64,000 bases of DNA from an uncultured Agrobacterium sp. Its GTDB lineage: Bacteria > Pseudomonadota > Alphaproteobacteria > Rhizobiales > Rhizobiaceae. The notes under the pieces are model-generated. The model made no database searches. It was not told where the DNA came from and worked only from the letters and a program-made list of their open reading frames with translations. Below are positions 8,899-17,227 of the stretch, one piece after another (the first letter of the stretch is position 1; each line of letters starts with the position of its first letter). Position numbers and translations under genes: made by a program. The stretch lies in contig CAJYTK010000007.1 in assembly GCA_913777615.1 (NCBI GenBank), positions 1 to 64,000 on the forward strand, read 5' to 3'.

Positions 8899-10025
8899 CA
8901 GCTTTCCTGGGTATGTTCGATTTGCGCTTGCCCTGCGGATGCGAGGGAGAGATAGTCTGTCAGGCTGGCTGCCAAAGCTGGCGGCTCTACGCTGTCGGTG
9001 CCGTTTTGTGTCATCAGCGGCGCGATTCTGGGCCATTGCCGCTCGAAGGCCGCTACGCAATCCGGGTCGAAATGCAGCCCGCTGTTTTCGCGAATGTGCT
9101 CGCGGGCCGCTTCTACAGGCCATGCTTTCTTGTAAGGCCGCTGTGTACACAGAGCTTCGAAGACATCCGCAACTGCGACAATCCGCGCAACGAGAGGAAT
9201 GTCGGCACCTTTGATGCCGCTCGGATATCCGGTGCCGTCCCATCTTTCGTGGTGGCCGCCAGCAATCGCCTCTGCAACCTGGAGAAGGCGCGACGTACCA
9301 TTGCTGAGCAGGCTCACGCCGAGTTCCACATGCTTGCGCATCACGGTGATTTCGGCGGGCGTCAGCTTGCCTGGCTTCTGCAGAATATCGTCGGCGATGC
9401 CGATTTTACCCACATCGTGGAGAGGTGCTACCAGATAGATCATCCGGCAGGTTTCTTTGTCGAGACCGAGATTTGCGGCAATTAATTGACTGATTTTTGC
9501 AACGCGCGAGATGTGGTCTCCGGTCGCGCCATCACGAAACTCGATTGCACGGGCCAGACGCCAGATGATCTCTTCTTCCCGGGCAACCAGTTCCTGCGTG
9601 GCGCGGGTTACCTCTTCTTCAAGCCGGGTGGCTTGGCGAGCCAATTCGAGATGGGCTCGGCGAAGTTGCAGGAGATTGGTCGCACGGGCCTGAAGCTCGA
9701 TTGCGTCGAAGGGCTTCGACACAAATTCGGTTGCGCCCGCCTCGAAGGCGGCAAGGAGAATTTCGCGTTGCCGCTCCGCGGTTACCATGACCATTGGCAC
9801 AAGTGTGTAATCAGGTGACTGTCTCAGTGCCCTGATAACATCGATTCCCGTGTGTCGCGGCATCATGTAGTCGACGAAAACCAGGTCGACAGGGTTGACG
9901 AGGCAATAGTCAAGCGCCGCTTCGGGCGCTAGAAATGAGATGATTTCAATGCCTTCAATATTGCTCAGAGATGTTTCGAGAGCAAAAAGCGCGGATCGGC
10001 TATCGTCTAAGAGTACTACCTTCAC
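8898..10025 (-). CDS. Response regulator with HD-GYP cyclic-di-GMP phosphodiesterase domain
   Basis: Receiver domain (VVLLDDSRSALF, phospho-Asp in LVFVDYMMPRHTG, lysine in FVSKPFD), a short coiled-coil linker (about 130-160), then an HD-GYP domain with PLHDVGKIGI and the signature HHERWDGTGYPSGIKG, both intact. It should hydrolyse cyclic di-GMP when phosphorylated. I prefer the GTG at 10025, which has GGAG five bases upstream and gives a normal receiver N-terminus (375 residues). An ATG at 10040 and a TTG at 10094 are alternatives. First gene of the operon, so phosphodiesterase output is made together with the chemosensory kinase, hinting that the pathway sets second-messenger level and not only motor bias. 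Confidence 0.93.
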   Translation of the reverse strand: MKVVLLDDSRSALFALETSLSNIEGIEIISFLAPEAALDYCLVNPVDLVFVDYMMPRHTGIDVIRALRQSPDYTLVPMVMVTAERQREILLAAFEAGATEFVSKPFDAIELQARATNLLQLRRAHLELARQATRLEEEVTRATQELVAREEEIIWRLARAIEFRDGATGDHISRVAKISQLIAANLGLDKETCRMIYLVAPLHDVGKIGIADDILQKPGKLTPAEITVMRKHVELGVSLLSNGTSRLLQVAEAIAGGHHERWDGTGYPSGIKGADIPLVARIVAVADVFEALCTQRPYKKAWPVEAAREHIRENSGLHFDPDCVAAFERQWPRIAPLMTQNGTDSVEPPALAASLTDYLSLASAGQAQIEHTQES

Positions 10026-10671
10026 CTTAGCTCCAGGCATTCGATACGGAACGACTGTCCGTTCTTCGGCTCGAGCCAAAGCGGGCGTTCGCAATTGATT
10101 TAAACATTTTGGGAATTTGGGCTTGCGTCATGCGCCCAGTAAGAATGTCTTGCCTAAGCCCAAAAATCTGGAAGCCGGATCAAGACATATTTTCTACTCT
10201 TTTTTTAATATGAGGATAGTTAATGCGTCATTAAAATCGAAGGGACGGGCTTCACTTGCTGACCGGCTAAAATGTTACTTTGATCAAGCCTTTATCCATC
10301 TTCGATTGTTTATCGACATCATTATTTCTATTTTTTACGTGAAAATCCGTATTTCTCTCTAAGGATGTAAATGGATCATCCCAGTGTCGAGAAAAAAACA
10401 AGCCTATATACCTGAAGATTTTTATTGAGTGGCTAGGGTTTCTTTCCGCGCAACACCGCTTGAATTCGGCACTTGGTTGCTTTGAGTATATCTAATCGTA
10501 CCAAAGTTCAGGCGCGTGCGGGCATCAGCGAGGACGCTCAGCTGGAAGATTTGTTAAGCTATTGATATATATAAATAATTTATAAAATCAAAATTTCGCC
10601 TTTCCCCTGTTGCGCAAGCAATATGATTCGCATACGGTCTTACGGCAACGTTTCAGTGAGGGAGGAGACTC
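10026..10671. other. AT-rich divergent intergenic region
   Basis: About 640 bases between the chemosensory operon (minus) and the sugar-transport operon (plus), clearly richer in A/T than its flanks, with TATATATAAATAATTTATAAA near 10565-10585. It should hold both promoters. I find no convincing gene: the 81-codon open frame at 10117-10362 has no ribosome site or family resemblance. Codons around 10468-10563 read as a short tail (LVALSISNRTKVQ, ending LLSY before a stop) faintly like the end of a LuxR-type helix-turn-helix, possibly a gene remnant. Confidence 0.5.
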
Positions 10672-11907
10672 ATGCGCATTCGTTCTATTTTGGCCGCTCT
10701 GGCGGCAAGCGTCATGCTGCCGGCGGGCATTGCCGGGGCGACGGATCTCGAAGTAACGCACTGGTGGACATCGGGAGGTGAGGCGGCCGCCGTGGCTGAG
10801 CTCGCCAAGGCTTTCGATGCAACTGGAAATAAATGGGTGGATGGCGCCATTGCCGGCTCCGGCGGTACGGCTCGTCCTATTATGATCAGCCGCATTACTG
10901 GCGGCGACCCGATGGGCGCTACGCAGTTTAACCACGGACGTCAGGCGGAAGAACTCGTTCAAGCCGGTTTGATGCGCGATCTGAGCGACGTGGCTGAAAA
11001 GGGCAACTGGAAAGAGGTAATCAAACCCGCCAGCCTGCTCGATAGCTGCACCATAGACGGTAAGATCTATTGCGCTCCGGTGAATATTCATTCCTGGCAG
11101 TGGCTGTGGCTTTCCAATGCAGCCTTCAAGAAAGCTGGCGTCGAGGTTCCCAAGAACTGGAACGAATTCATTGCGGCTGGTCCGGCCCTGCAAAAGGCGG
11201 GCATTCAGCCTCTGGCTCTCGGCGGTCAGGCATGGCAGGCGAATGGGCTCTTCGATACGCTGGTCCTGTCGCTTGGCGGCAAGGAGCTTTACGAGAAGGT
11301 CTTCAAGGACAAGGATGCGGACGCCGCTAGTGGACCGGAAATGGCCAAGATTTTTGCAGCCGCCGATGCAGCCCGAAAGCTTGCCAAAGGCTCCAACGTT
11401 CAGGACTGGAACCAAGCAACCAACATGGTCATCACCGGCAAGGCTGCCGGTCAGGTCATGGGTGACTGGGCCCAGGGTGAGTTCCAACTCGCAAATCAGA
11501 AGGCCGGCACAGATTATTCCTGCCTCCCGGGCCTCGGGCTTAGCGAATATCTCACAACAGGTGGCGACGCCTTCTACTTCCCGCTTTTGAAGGATGAAGC
11601 CAAGTCAAAGGCGCAGGAGGTTCTCGCGGAAACGATTGTCGATCCCAAGACGCAGGTTGCGTTCAACCTGAAGAAGGGTTCGCTGCCGATCCGTGGCGAC
11701 GTCGATCTCAATGCCGCCAATGACTGCATGAAGAAGGGTCTTGCCATTCTGGCCAAGGGCAATGCGCTGACCAGCACCGACCAGCTGATTTCCGCAGATT
11801 CGCAGAAGCAGAAGGAAGACCTGATGGCAGAGTTCTTCGCCAACGAGTCGCTGACTGCCGAGCAGGCGCAGAAGCGTTTCGCCGACATCATCGGTTCGGC
11901 GGACTGA
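10672..11907 (+). CDS. Sugar ABC transporter substrate-binding protein (CUT1, GtsA-like)
   Basis: Periplasmic binding protein of 411 residues, solute-binding family 1. Signal peptide about 1-23 (MRIRSILAALAASVMLPAG, cleaved after GATD or just before it), then LEVTHWWTSGGE, the opening typical of glucose/mannose-type binding proteins such as Pseudomonas GtsA. The motif WQANGLFDTLVLSLGG and the C-terminal DCMKKG region are also typical. Strong ribosome site GGAGGA at 10661. First gene of a plus-strand run with two permeases, an ATPase, an isomerase and a dehydrogenase, so the captured solute is probably a sugar or glycoside processed by the last two enzymes. Ligand not determined. Confidence 0.93.
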   Translation: MRIRSILAALAASVMLPAGIAGATDLEVTHWWTSGGEAAAVAELAKAFDATGNKWVDGAIAGSGGTARPIMISRITGGDPMGATQFNHGRQAEELVQAGLMRDLSDVAEKGNWKEVIKPASLLDSCTIDGKIYCAPVNIHSWQWLWLSNAAFKKAGVEVPKNWNEFIAAGPALQKAGIQPLALGGQAWQANGLFDTLVLSLGGKELYEKVFKDKDADAASGPEMAKIFAAADAARKLAKGSNVQDWNQATNMVITGKAAGQVMGDWAQGEFQLANQKAGTDYSCLPGLGLSEYLTTGGDAFYFPLLKDEAKSKAQEVLAETIVDPKTQVAFNLKKGSLPIRGDVDLNAANDCMKKGLAILAKGNALTSTDQLISADSQKQKEDLMAEFFANESLTAEQAQKRFADIIGSAD

Positions 11908-12039
11908 TTATCAATCGCAAGCCATCGGCGGGCGATATCCCGCCGATGTCGCGAACCTTGCCGGGCGCGTGACGCTGGCTGGCAAACCGTTTGGACGTCG
12001 CTCTGCGTATGTCCGGAACACCGATTGATAGGAGGGCAT

Positions 12040-12942
12040 ATGGCCGTAAAGAGCCATTCGGGACGTCCAAACCAGCTATTTCGCAATCTGAATTCCAAGA
12101 TTGCATCCATCCCCCTGATCTTGACGTCCATGGTCATATTTCTTGGGGGCACAATCTGGACTGTCGTTTATTCCTTTACCAACTCAAAGCTTCTGCCGAG
12201 GGCAAGTTTTGTCGGTTTCGACCAGTATGAGCGCTTGTGGGCTGCGCCGCGCTGGATCGTATCAATTCAGAACCTGGCCATTTACGGCGTGTTGTCGCTG
12301 ATCTTCAGCCTGGTAATAGGCTTCGTGCTTGCCGCTTTGATGGATCAGAAGATCCGCTTCGAAAACACATTCAGAACAATCTTCCTTTACCCCTTTGCCC
12401 TGTCCTTCATCGTGACGGGCCTCGTCTGGCAGTGGCTGCTCAACCCTGAATTCGGCATTCAGTCCGTTGTCCGCTCGCTCGGCTGGGAAAGCTTCACGTT
12501 CGATCCGCTCTATAACTCACAGATCGTCATCTATGGTATTTTGATTGCCGCACTCTGGCAGGGCACGGGTCTTGTCATGTGCCTTATGCTTGCGGGCCTG
12601 CGCGGCATCGACGAGGATATCTGGAAGGCAGCGCGTGTGGATGGAATTCCCATGTGGAAGACCTATCTCCTGATCGTCATTCCGATGATGCGCCCGGTCT
12701 TCATCACCACGCTCGTCATCATCGCCAGCGGCATAGTCAAGGTGTACGATCTCGTTGTGGCGCAGACCAGCGGCGGTCCGGGCATCGCCTCCGAAGTGCC
12801 GGCGAAATATGTTTATGACTACATGTTCCAGGCGCAGAATCTGGGGCAGGGCTTCGCCGCTTCCACCATGATGCTGCTTACTGTCGCCATCATCATCATT
12901 CCATGGGCTTACCTCGAATTCGGAGGGCGCAAGCGTGGCTAA
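12040..12942 (+). CDS. Sugar ABC transporter permease (MalF-type)
   Basis: Inner-membrane subunit of about 300 residues with six predicted membrane spans and the ATPase-docking EAA-like loop (LRGIDEDIWKAARVDGIPMWKTY, near residue 190-210). I chose the ATG at 12040 because AGGAGGG lies 4-10 bases upstream. An upstream TTG is less likely. The end overlaps the next permease start by 8 bases, so the two partners are coupled. Forms the channel together with the next gene. Confidence 0.93.
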   Translation: MAVKSHSGRPNQLFRNLNSKIASIPLILTSMVIFLGGTIWTVVYSFTNSKLLPRASFVGFDQYERLWAAPRWIVSIQNLAIYGVLSLIFSLVIGFVLAALMDQKIRFENTFRTIFLYPFALSFIVTGLVWQWLLNPEFGIQSVVRSLGWESFTFDPLYNSQIVIYGILIAALWQGTGLVMCLMLAGLRGIDEDIWKAARVDGIPMWKTYLLIVIPMMRPVFITTLVIIASGIVKVYDLVVAQTSGGPGIASEVPAKYVYDYMFQAQNLGQGFAASTMMLLTVAIIIIPWAYLEFGGRKRG

Positions 12943-13876
12943 TATCAGCACTCTCAACACTGTTGCTGCCGGGGCCGATGCCGTATCGGACCGATTGAGC
13001 GGACCGCGCGGTCGGAAGCCCCGCAAGACGCTATCGCGTCGCAACATCGTGCTTTACGGCACCCTAATCGTAGCAGCACTTTACTACTTGCTGCCGCTCT
13101 ACGTCATGGTGGTCACTTCGCTGAAGGGTATGCCGGAAATCCGCCTGGGCAATATCTTTGCCCCGCCGGTGGAGATCACGTTCGAGCCTTGGGTCAAGGC
13201 CTGGGCGAATGCCTGCACAGGCCTAAATTGCGATGGTCTGTCTCGCGGGTTCTGGAACTCCGTTCGCATCATGGTGCCATCCACGATCGTGTCTATCCTG
13301 ATCGCTTCGATCAGCGGCTACGCGTTGGCGAACTGGAAGTTCAAGGGTTCGGAGTTTTTCTTCTCCATCCTCATCATCGGTGCGTTCATCCCCTACCAGG
13401 TGATGATCTACCCTATCGTCATCGTGCTGCGCGAAATGGGCATTTACGGAACGCTAACGGGTCTTGTCATCGTCCACACCATCTTCGGCATGCCGATCCT
13501 GACGCTGCTGTTCCGCAACTATTTTGCCGGTCTTCCGGAAGAGCTGTTCAAAGCGGCACGTATCGACGGCGCCAACTTCTGGCAGATCTATTTCCGCATC
13601 ATGTTCCCCATGTCGATGCCGATTTTCGTCGTCGCCATGATCCTGCAAGTGACGGGCATCTGGAACGACTTCCTCTTCGGCGTCGTGTTCACCCGACCTG
13701 AATATTATCCGATGACGGTGCAGCTCAACAACATCGTCAACTCAGTTCAGGGCGTGAAGGAATATAACGTCAATATGGCAGCGACGCTGTTGACGGGTGC
13801 AGTCCCTCTCTTCGTCTATTTCGTTTCAGGCCGACTTTTTGTGCGCGGCATCGCCGCAGGCGCAGTCAAAGGGTAA
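12935..13876 (+). CDS. Sugar ABC transporter permease (MalG-type)
   Basis: Second membrane subunit, 313 residues, GTG start at 12935 inside the end of the first permease with GGAGGG upstream. A cytoplasmic N-terminal extension rich in Arg/Lys (about 1-40) precedes the first span; then six spans and the EAA loop (LPEELFKAARIDGANFWQIY). The ending RLFVRGIAAGAVKG is typical of MalG-type permeases. It pairs with the preceding gene and the ATPase 4 bases downstream. Confidence 0.93.
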   Translation: MANISTLNTVAAGADAVSDRLSGPRGRKPRKTLSRRNIVLYGTLIVAALYYLLPLYVMVVTSLKGMPEIRLGNIFAPPVEITFEPWVKAWANACTGLNCDGLSRGFWNSVRIMVPSTIVSILIASISGYALANWKFKGSEFFFSILIIGAFIPYQVMIYPIVIVLREMGIYGTLTGLVIVHTIFGMPILTLLFRNYFAGLPEELFKAARIDGANFWQIYFRIMFPMSMPIFVVAMILQVTGIWNDFLFGVVFTRPEYYPMTVQLNNIVNSVQGVKEYNVNMAATLLTGAVPLFVYFVSGRLFVRGIAAGAVKG

Positions 13877-13880
13877 GTTT

Positions 13881-14969
13881 ATGAACAAAAGCGTTTCCAT
13901 TCGGGATTTGTCTCTGTCGTTTGGCGCCATCAACGTGCTCTCGAACCTCAATCTCGATATCTATGACGGTGAGTTCCTCGTTCTTCTGGGTTCCTCAGGC
14001 TGCGGAAAATCCACCTTGCTGAATTGCATCGCCGGACTTCTGGAGCCGACTGAAGGCCAGATCTTTATCAAGGATCGCAATGTCACCTGGGAGGAGCCGA
14101 AGGATCGCGGCATTGGAATGGTCTTTCAGTCCTACGCGCTCTATCCGCAGATGTCGGTTGAAAAGAACCTTTCCTTTGGGCTTCAGGTAGCAAAAGTGCC
14201 GAAGGACGAAATCGATCGTCGGGTAAAAAGAGCAGCGGGAATACTGCAGATAGAGCCGCTGCTGAAGCGCAAGCCAGCCGAACTGTCTGGTGGCCAGCGT
14301 CAGCGTGTCGCAATCGGGCGGGCGCTGGTGCGTGACGTGGATGTGTTCCTTTTCGACGAACCGCTGTCCAACCTCGATGCCAAGCTGCGCTCGGAACTGC
14401 GCGTGGAAATCAAGCGCCTGCACCAGTCGCTGAAGAACACGATGATCTACGTGACCCATGACCAGATCGAGGCGCTGACGCTGGCGGATCGCATCGCCAT
14501 CATGAAAAGCGGGGTCATCCAGCAGTTGGATGACCCGGTTTCGATCTACAACAAGCCGAGGAACCTCTTCGTTGCGGGCTTCATCGGCTCGCCATCGATG
14601 AATTTTCTGCGGGGCGAATTGGTCGAGAAGGATGGCGAGGTGGTCTTCACGACGAATGGCGTGAACTTCAGCCTGGACGGTTATCAAACCGCTGCGCCGT
14701 TGATGGCGGGTAAACCCGCAGTTCTCGGTGTGCGACCGGAGCATATCCGCGTCGATGCTGACATCACCGGCGGGGAGATCCATGACGCGACAGTCGATAT
14801 CGAAGAGCCTATGGGTGCGGACAATCTGATCTGGCTCAAGCTTGCCGGTCACACGATCTCGGTCCGCGTCGGCGGGCATAGACGATTTGCGCCAGGTGCG
14901 AGGGTCAAGCTTGCCTTCGATATGACCATGGCCTCGCTTTTCGATGCGACGACCGAAGAGCGCATCTAA
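13881..14969 (+). CDS. Sugar ABC transporter ATPase (MalK/UgpC family)
   Basis: ATP-hydrolysing subunit of 362 residues. Walker A GSSGCGKST (about residues 38-46), Q-loop in FQSYALYPQM, signature LSGGQRQRV, Walker B VFLFDEPLSNLDAKLR and the switch histidine in VTHDQIEA. The C-terminal third is the MalK-type OB regulatory domain (VRPEHIRV, EPMGADNLIWLKL). The ATG at 13881 follows the permease stop by 4 bases. Energises import through the two permeases just upstream. Confidence 0.95.
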   Translation: MNKSVSIRDLSLSFGAINVLSNLNLDIYDGEFLVLLGSSGCGKSTLLNCIAGLLEPTEGQIFIKDRNVTWEEPKDRGIGMVFQSYALYPQMSVEKNLSFGLQVAKVPKDEIDRRVKRAAGILQIEPLLKRKPAELSGGQRQRVAIGRALVRDVDVFLFDEPLSNLDAKLRSELRVEIKRLHQSLKNTMIYVTHDQIEALTLADRIAIMKSGVIQQLDDPVSIYNKPRNLFVAGFIGSPSMNFLRGELVEKDGEVVFTTNGVNFSLDGYQTAAPLMAGKPAVLGVRPEHIRVDADITGGEIHDATVDIEEPMGADNLIWLKLAGHTISVRVGGHRRFAPGARVKLAFDMTMASLFDATTEERI

Positions 14970-15006
14970 ACCCTTTCACTCGATAGCCAAATGTCAGGAG
15001 AGACAT

Positions 15007-15768
15007 ATGACCAAACTCGGCTTTCAACTTTATAGCGCGCGCAATTTTCCGCCGCTTTCCGACATGCTCAAGAAGCTCGCGGCAGCAGGCTACGCCCATG
15101 TCGAGGGATTTGGCGGTATCTATGCCACCATGGATGAGGCCGCGCTGAAGGGTCTTCGTGCCGATCTCGATGCGAATGGTTTGACCATGCCGACCGGCCA
15201 TTTCGGTCTCGATATGCTGGAGAACGATCGCGAGCAGTCGTTGAAAATTGCCAAAATGCTTGGCATCCAGGCAATCTATTGCCCTTATCTTCTCCCGGAT
15301 CAGCGCCCGAGCGACGCCGCCGGCTGGTTCGCCTTTGGCAAGCGTCTCCAGGAAGCTGGGAAGCCCTATCGCGACGCCGGGATTTCCTTTGGATGGCACA
15401 ACCACGATTTCGAGTTCGCAACCCTTGAAGACGGCTCGACCCCACAGGAGCAGATCCTTGCAGGCGGACCCGATCTGGAATGGGAGGCCGATATCGCCTG
15501 GATCATCCGCGGAAATGCCGATCCACTCGCCTGGATCGAAAGTTATGGCAAGCGTATCACCGCAGTCCACGTCAAGGACATCGCACCCGCTGGCGAGAAC
15601 AAGGACGAAGATGGATGGTCGGATGTGGGCCATGGCACGGTCGACTGGAAGGCCTTGATCGCGGCCCTTCAGAATACCGCGGTCAAATATTACGTCGTGG
15701 AGCATGACAATCCGAGCGATGCTGATCGTCTCATCACGCGCTCTATCGCATCGTTCAACAGCTACTGA
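15007..15768 (+). CDS. Sugar phosphate isomerase/epimerase family TIM-barrel protein
   Basis: Xylose-isomerase-like TIM barrel, 253 residues. Metal and active-site residues are suggested by SFGWHNHDFEF, LEWEADIAWIIRGNADP, AVHVKDIAP and the late YYVVEHD strand. Ribosome site AGGAGAG upstream of the ATG at 15007. Lies 37 bases after the ATPase gene, so it belongs to the transport operon. Members isomerise or epimerise sugars, ketosugars or inosose-like compounds; relatives also act on 3-keto-glycosides. With the transporter before and the dehydrogenase after, a role in catabolising an imported sugar derivative is likely, but the exact reaction is not visible. Confidence 0.88.
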   Translation: MTKLGFQLYSARNFPPLSDMLKKLAAAGYAHVEGFGGIYATMDEAALKGLRADLDANGLTMPTGHFGLDMLENDREQSLKIAKMLGIQAIYCPYLLPDQRPSDAAGWFAFGKRLQEAGKPYRDAGISFGWHNHDFEFATLEDGSTPQEQILAGGPDLEWEADIAWIIRGNADPLAWIESYGKRITAVHVKDIAPAGENKDEDGWSDVGHGTVDWKALIAALQNTAVKYYVVEHDNPSDADRLITRSIASFNSY

Positions 15769-15770
15769 CT

Positions 15771-15811
15771 AGGAAGCGGTGAGCCACGGTTCACCGCTTC
15801 CTCCCTTTTTT
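15771..15811 (+). terminator. Rho-independent terminator within the sugar operon
   Basis: Stem of 11 bp (GGAAGCGGTGA with TCACCGCTTCC), an 8-base loop, then TCCCTTTTTT. It stands between the TIM-barrel gene and the dehydrogenase gene, so the latter depends on read-through or on its own promoter in 15812-15878. Confidence 0.85.
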
Positions 15812-15878
15812 CACTCGAGTTCCGGCAGGAATATTGTTTGCTGGAATGATCCAACATCGACGATTTCGGAGTCATAAC

Positions 15879-17012
15879 ATGGCCAAGGAACTTGGCGTCG
15901 GCATCATCGGATGCGGCAATATTTCAACCACTTACTTTTCCCTCTCGCCCCTGTTCAAGGGATTGAAGGTGCTCGCCTGCGCAGATTTGAACAGAAGCGC
16001 TGCTGAACTGCGTGCCGAGGAATTCGGCGTCAAGGCGCAGTCCATCGAGGAACTGCTGGCGAATGACGAGATCGATGTCGTCGTCAACCTCACCATTCCG
16101 GCGGCCCATTTCGAGGTCTCCAAGGCAATTCTCGAAGCAGGCAAGCACGTCTACTCGGAAAAGCCGCTTGTTCTAAGCCTGGAAGAGGGCGAAGAGTTGC
16201 GCCGTATCGCCAAGGAAAAGAACCTGGCCGTTGGTTGCGCGCCAGATACCTTCCTCGGCGGCGCGCATCAGTTGGCCCGCAAGCATATCGACGAAGGCGG
16301 TATTGGCCGTGTAACGTCTGGCACGTGCCATGTGATGAGCCCCGGCATGGAGATGTGGCACCCCAATCCCGGCTTCTTCTTCTTGAAGGGCGGCGGACCT
16401 ATCCTGGATCTCGGTCCCTACTATATCGCGAACCTCATCAATCTGATTGGGCCGGTCAAGCGCGTCGGCGCCCTGACCTCCATGGCAAACCCGACGCGTA
16501 CCGTCACCAGCCAGCCGCTGAACGGGCAGATTATCCCGGTAGAAACGCCGACCAACATTCATGCGCTTTTGGAATTCGTCAACGGCGCCACGATTACGCT
16601 GTCGGCGAGCTGGGATGTCTGGTCGCATCGCCACGCCAATATGGAGCTTTACGGCACTGAGGGCTCCATCTACGTGCCTGACCCAAACTTCTTTGGGGGC
16701 GTGGTCGAAGCGAGCGGTCGCAACAAGGACATCCAGCCCCTCGAAGACTGGGCGCATCCCTTCGGTATTGCCAACCAGGAAAGCCCGAACGGTCCACGCG
16801 CAAACTACCGTACGGCCGGCCTTGCCGATATGGCGATGGCGCTTATCGAAGGCCGCGACGCGCGATGCTCGCTGGAGCGCTCGCTCCACGGCATCGACGT
16901 CATGACTTCGATCCTGAAGTCCGGCGAGGAGGGGCGCTTCATCGACCTGACCACAACCTGTACACAGCCGGCAGCGCTCGGCATAGAGGAAGCTCAGTCT
17001 CTGCTGCGGTAA
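15879..17012 (+). CDS. Gfo/Idh/MocA family oxidoreductase
   Basis: NAD(P)-dependent sugar dehydrogenase family, about 377 residues. The Rossmann motif GVGIIGCGNIS is at the N-terminus, the catalytic-lysine motif appears as SEKPLVLS near residue 100, and the C-terminal sheet domain carries GGGPILDLGPYYI. Start ATG at 15879 is preceded by CGGAG; the frame extends upstream but without a ribosome site. A strong terminator separates it from the TIM-barrel gene. A plausible role is oxidation of the sugar brought in by the upstream transporter; substrate unknown. Confidence 0.9.
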   Translation: MAKELGVGIIGCGNISTTYFSLSPLFKGLKVLACADLNRSAAELRAEEFGVKAQSIEELLANDEIDVVVNLTIPAAHFEVSKAILEAGKHVYSEKPLVLSLEEGEELRRIAKEKNLAVGCAPDTFLGGAHQLARKHIDEGGIGRVTSGTCHVMSPGMEMWHPNPGFFFLKGGGPILDLGPYYIANLINLIGPVKRVGALTSMANPTRTVTSQPLNGQIIPVETPTNIHALLEFVNGATITLSASWDVWSHRHANMELYGTEGSIYVPDPNFFGGVVEASGRNKDIQPLEDWAHPFGIANQESPNGPRANYRTAGLADMAMALIEGRDARCSLERSLHGIDVMTSILKSGEEGRFIDLTTTCTQPAALGIEEAQSLLR

Positions 17013-17050
17013 CGATAAAGCATCGAAGGCATGCTGCCGTTCGAAGGAAA

Positions 17051-17090
17051 TAGAGCGTCCTCAGTGTCTTAAAGGCAGCAGGGCGCTCTA
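17051..17090 (+). other. Stem-loop after the dehydrogenase gene
   Basis: An 11-bp stem (17051-17061 with 17080-17090, TAGAGCG/CGCTCTA core with one G-T pair) and an 18-base loop without a T-run. It probably protects the 3' end of the message or works together with the terminator just downstream. Confidence 0.45.
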
Positions 17091-17109
17091 CTCCTCCATC
17101 AATATCGGA

Positions 17110-17139
17110 AAGCCGCCAGGTTAATCCCGGCGGTTTTTT
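17110..17139 (+). terminator. Rho-independent terminator of the sugar operon
   Basis: CCGCC (17113-17117) pairs with GGCGG (17129-17133), extended by flanking A-T pairs, followed by six T residues. Ends transcription before queC. Confidence 0.8.
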
Positions 17140-17175
17140 CGAGTCTTCACAACTCTTATTCTTTGCTCTAAAAGC

Positions 17176-17217
17176 CCCTTCGTAATCCGGTCGCAGCCCA
17201 CCCGGTCAAAACAAGGG
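17176..17217 (+). promoter_or_regulatory. Possible queC leader hairpin hiding the ribosome site
   Basis: CCCTT (17176-17180) can pair with AAGGG (17213-17217), and the inner CCGG at 17187-17190 with CCGG at 17202-17205. The 3' arm overlaps the only purine-rich ribosome site (AAGGGA) before the queC ATG. It does not fit the preQ1-I, II or III consensus as I know them. Short stems, so this is only a candidate. Confidence 0.3.
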
Positions 17218-17227
17218 ATCCCAACTT

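Noticed and set aside
10117..10362. 81-codon open frame in the AT-rich gap
   Set aside because: No ribosome site, odd composition and no similarity to a known family.
17140..17227. preQ1-I/II riboswitch before queC
   Set aside because: I looked for the AGAGGUUC-type and the type II consensus; neither fits. Kept only as a possible structured leader.
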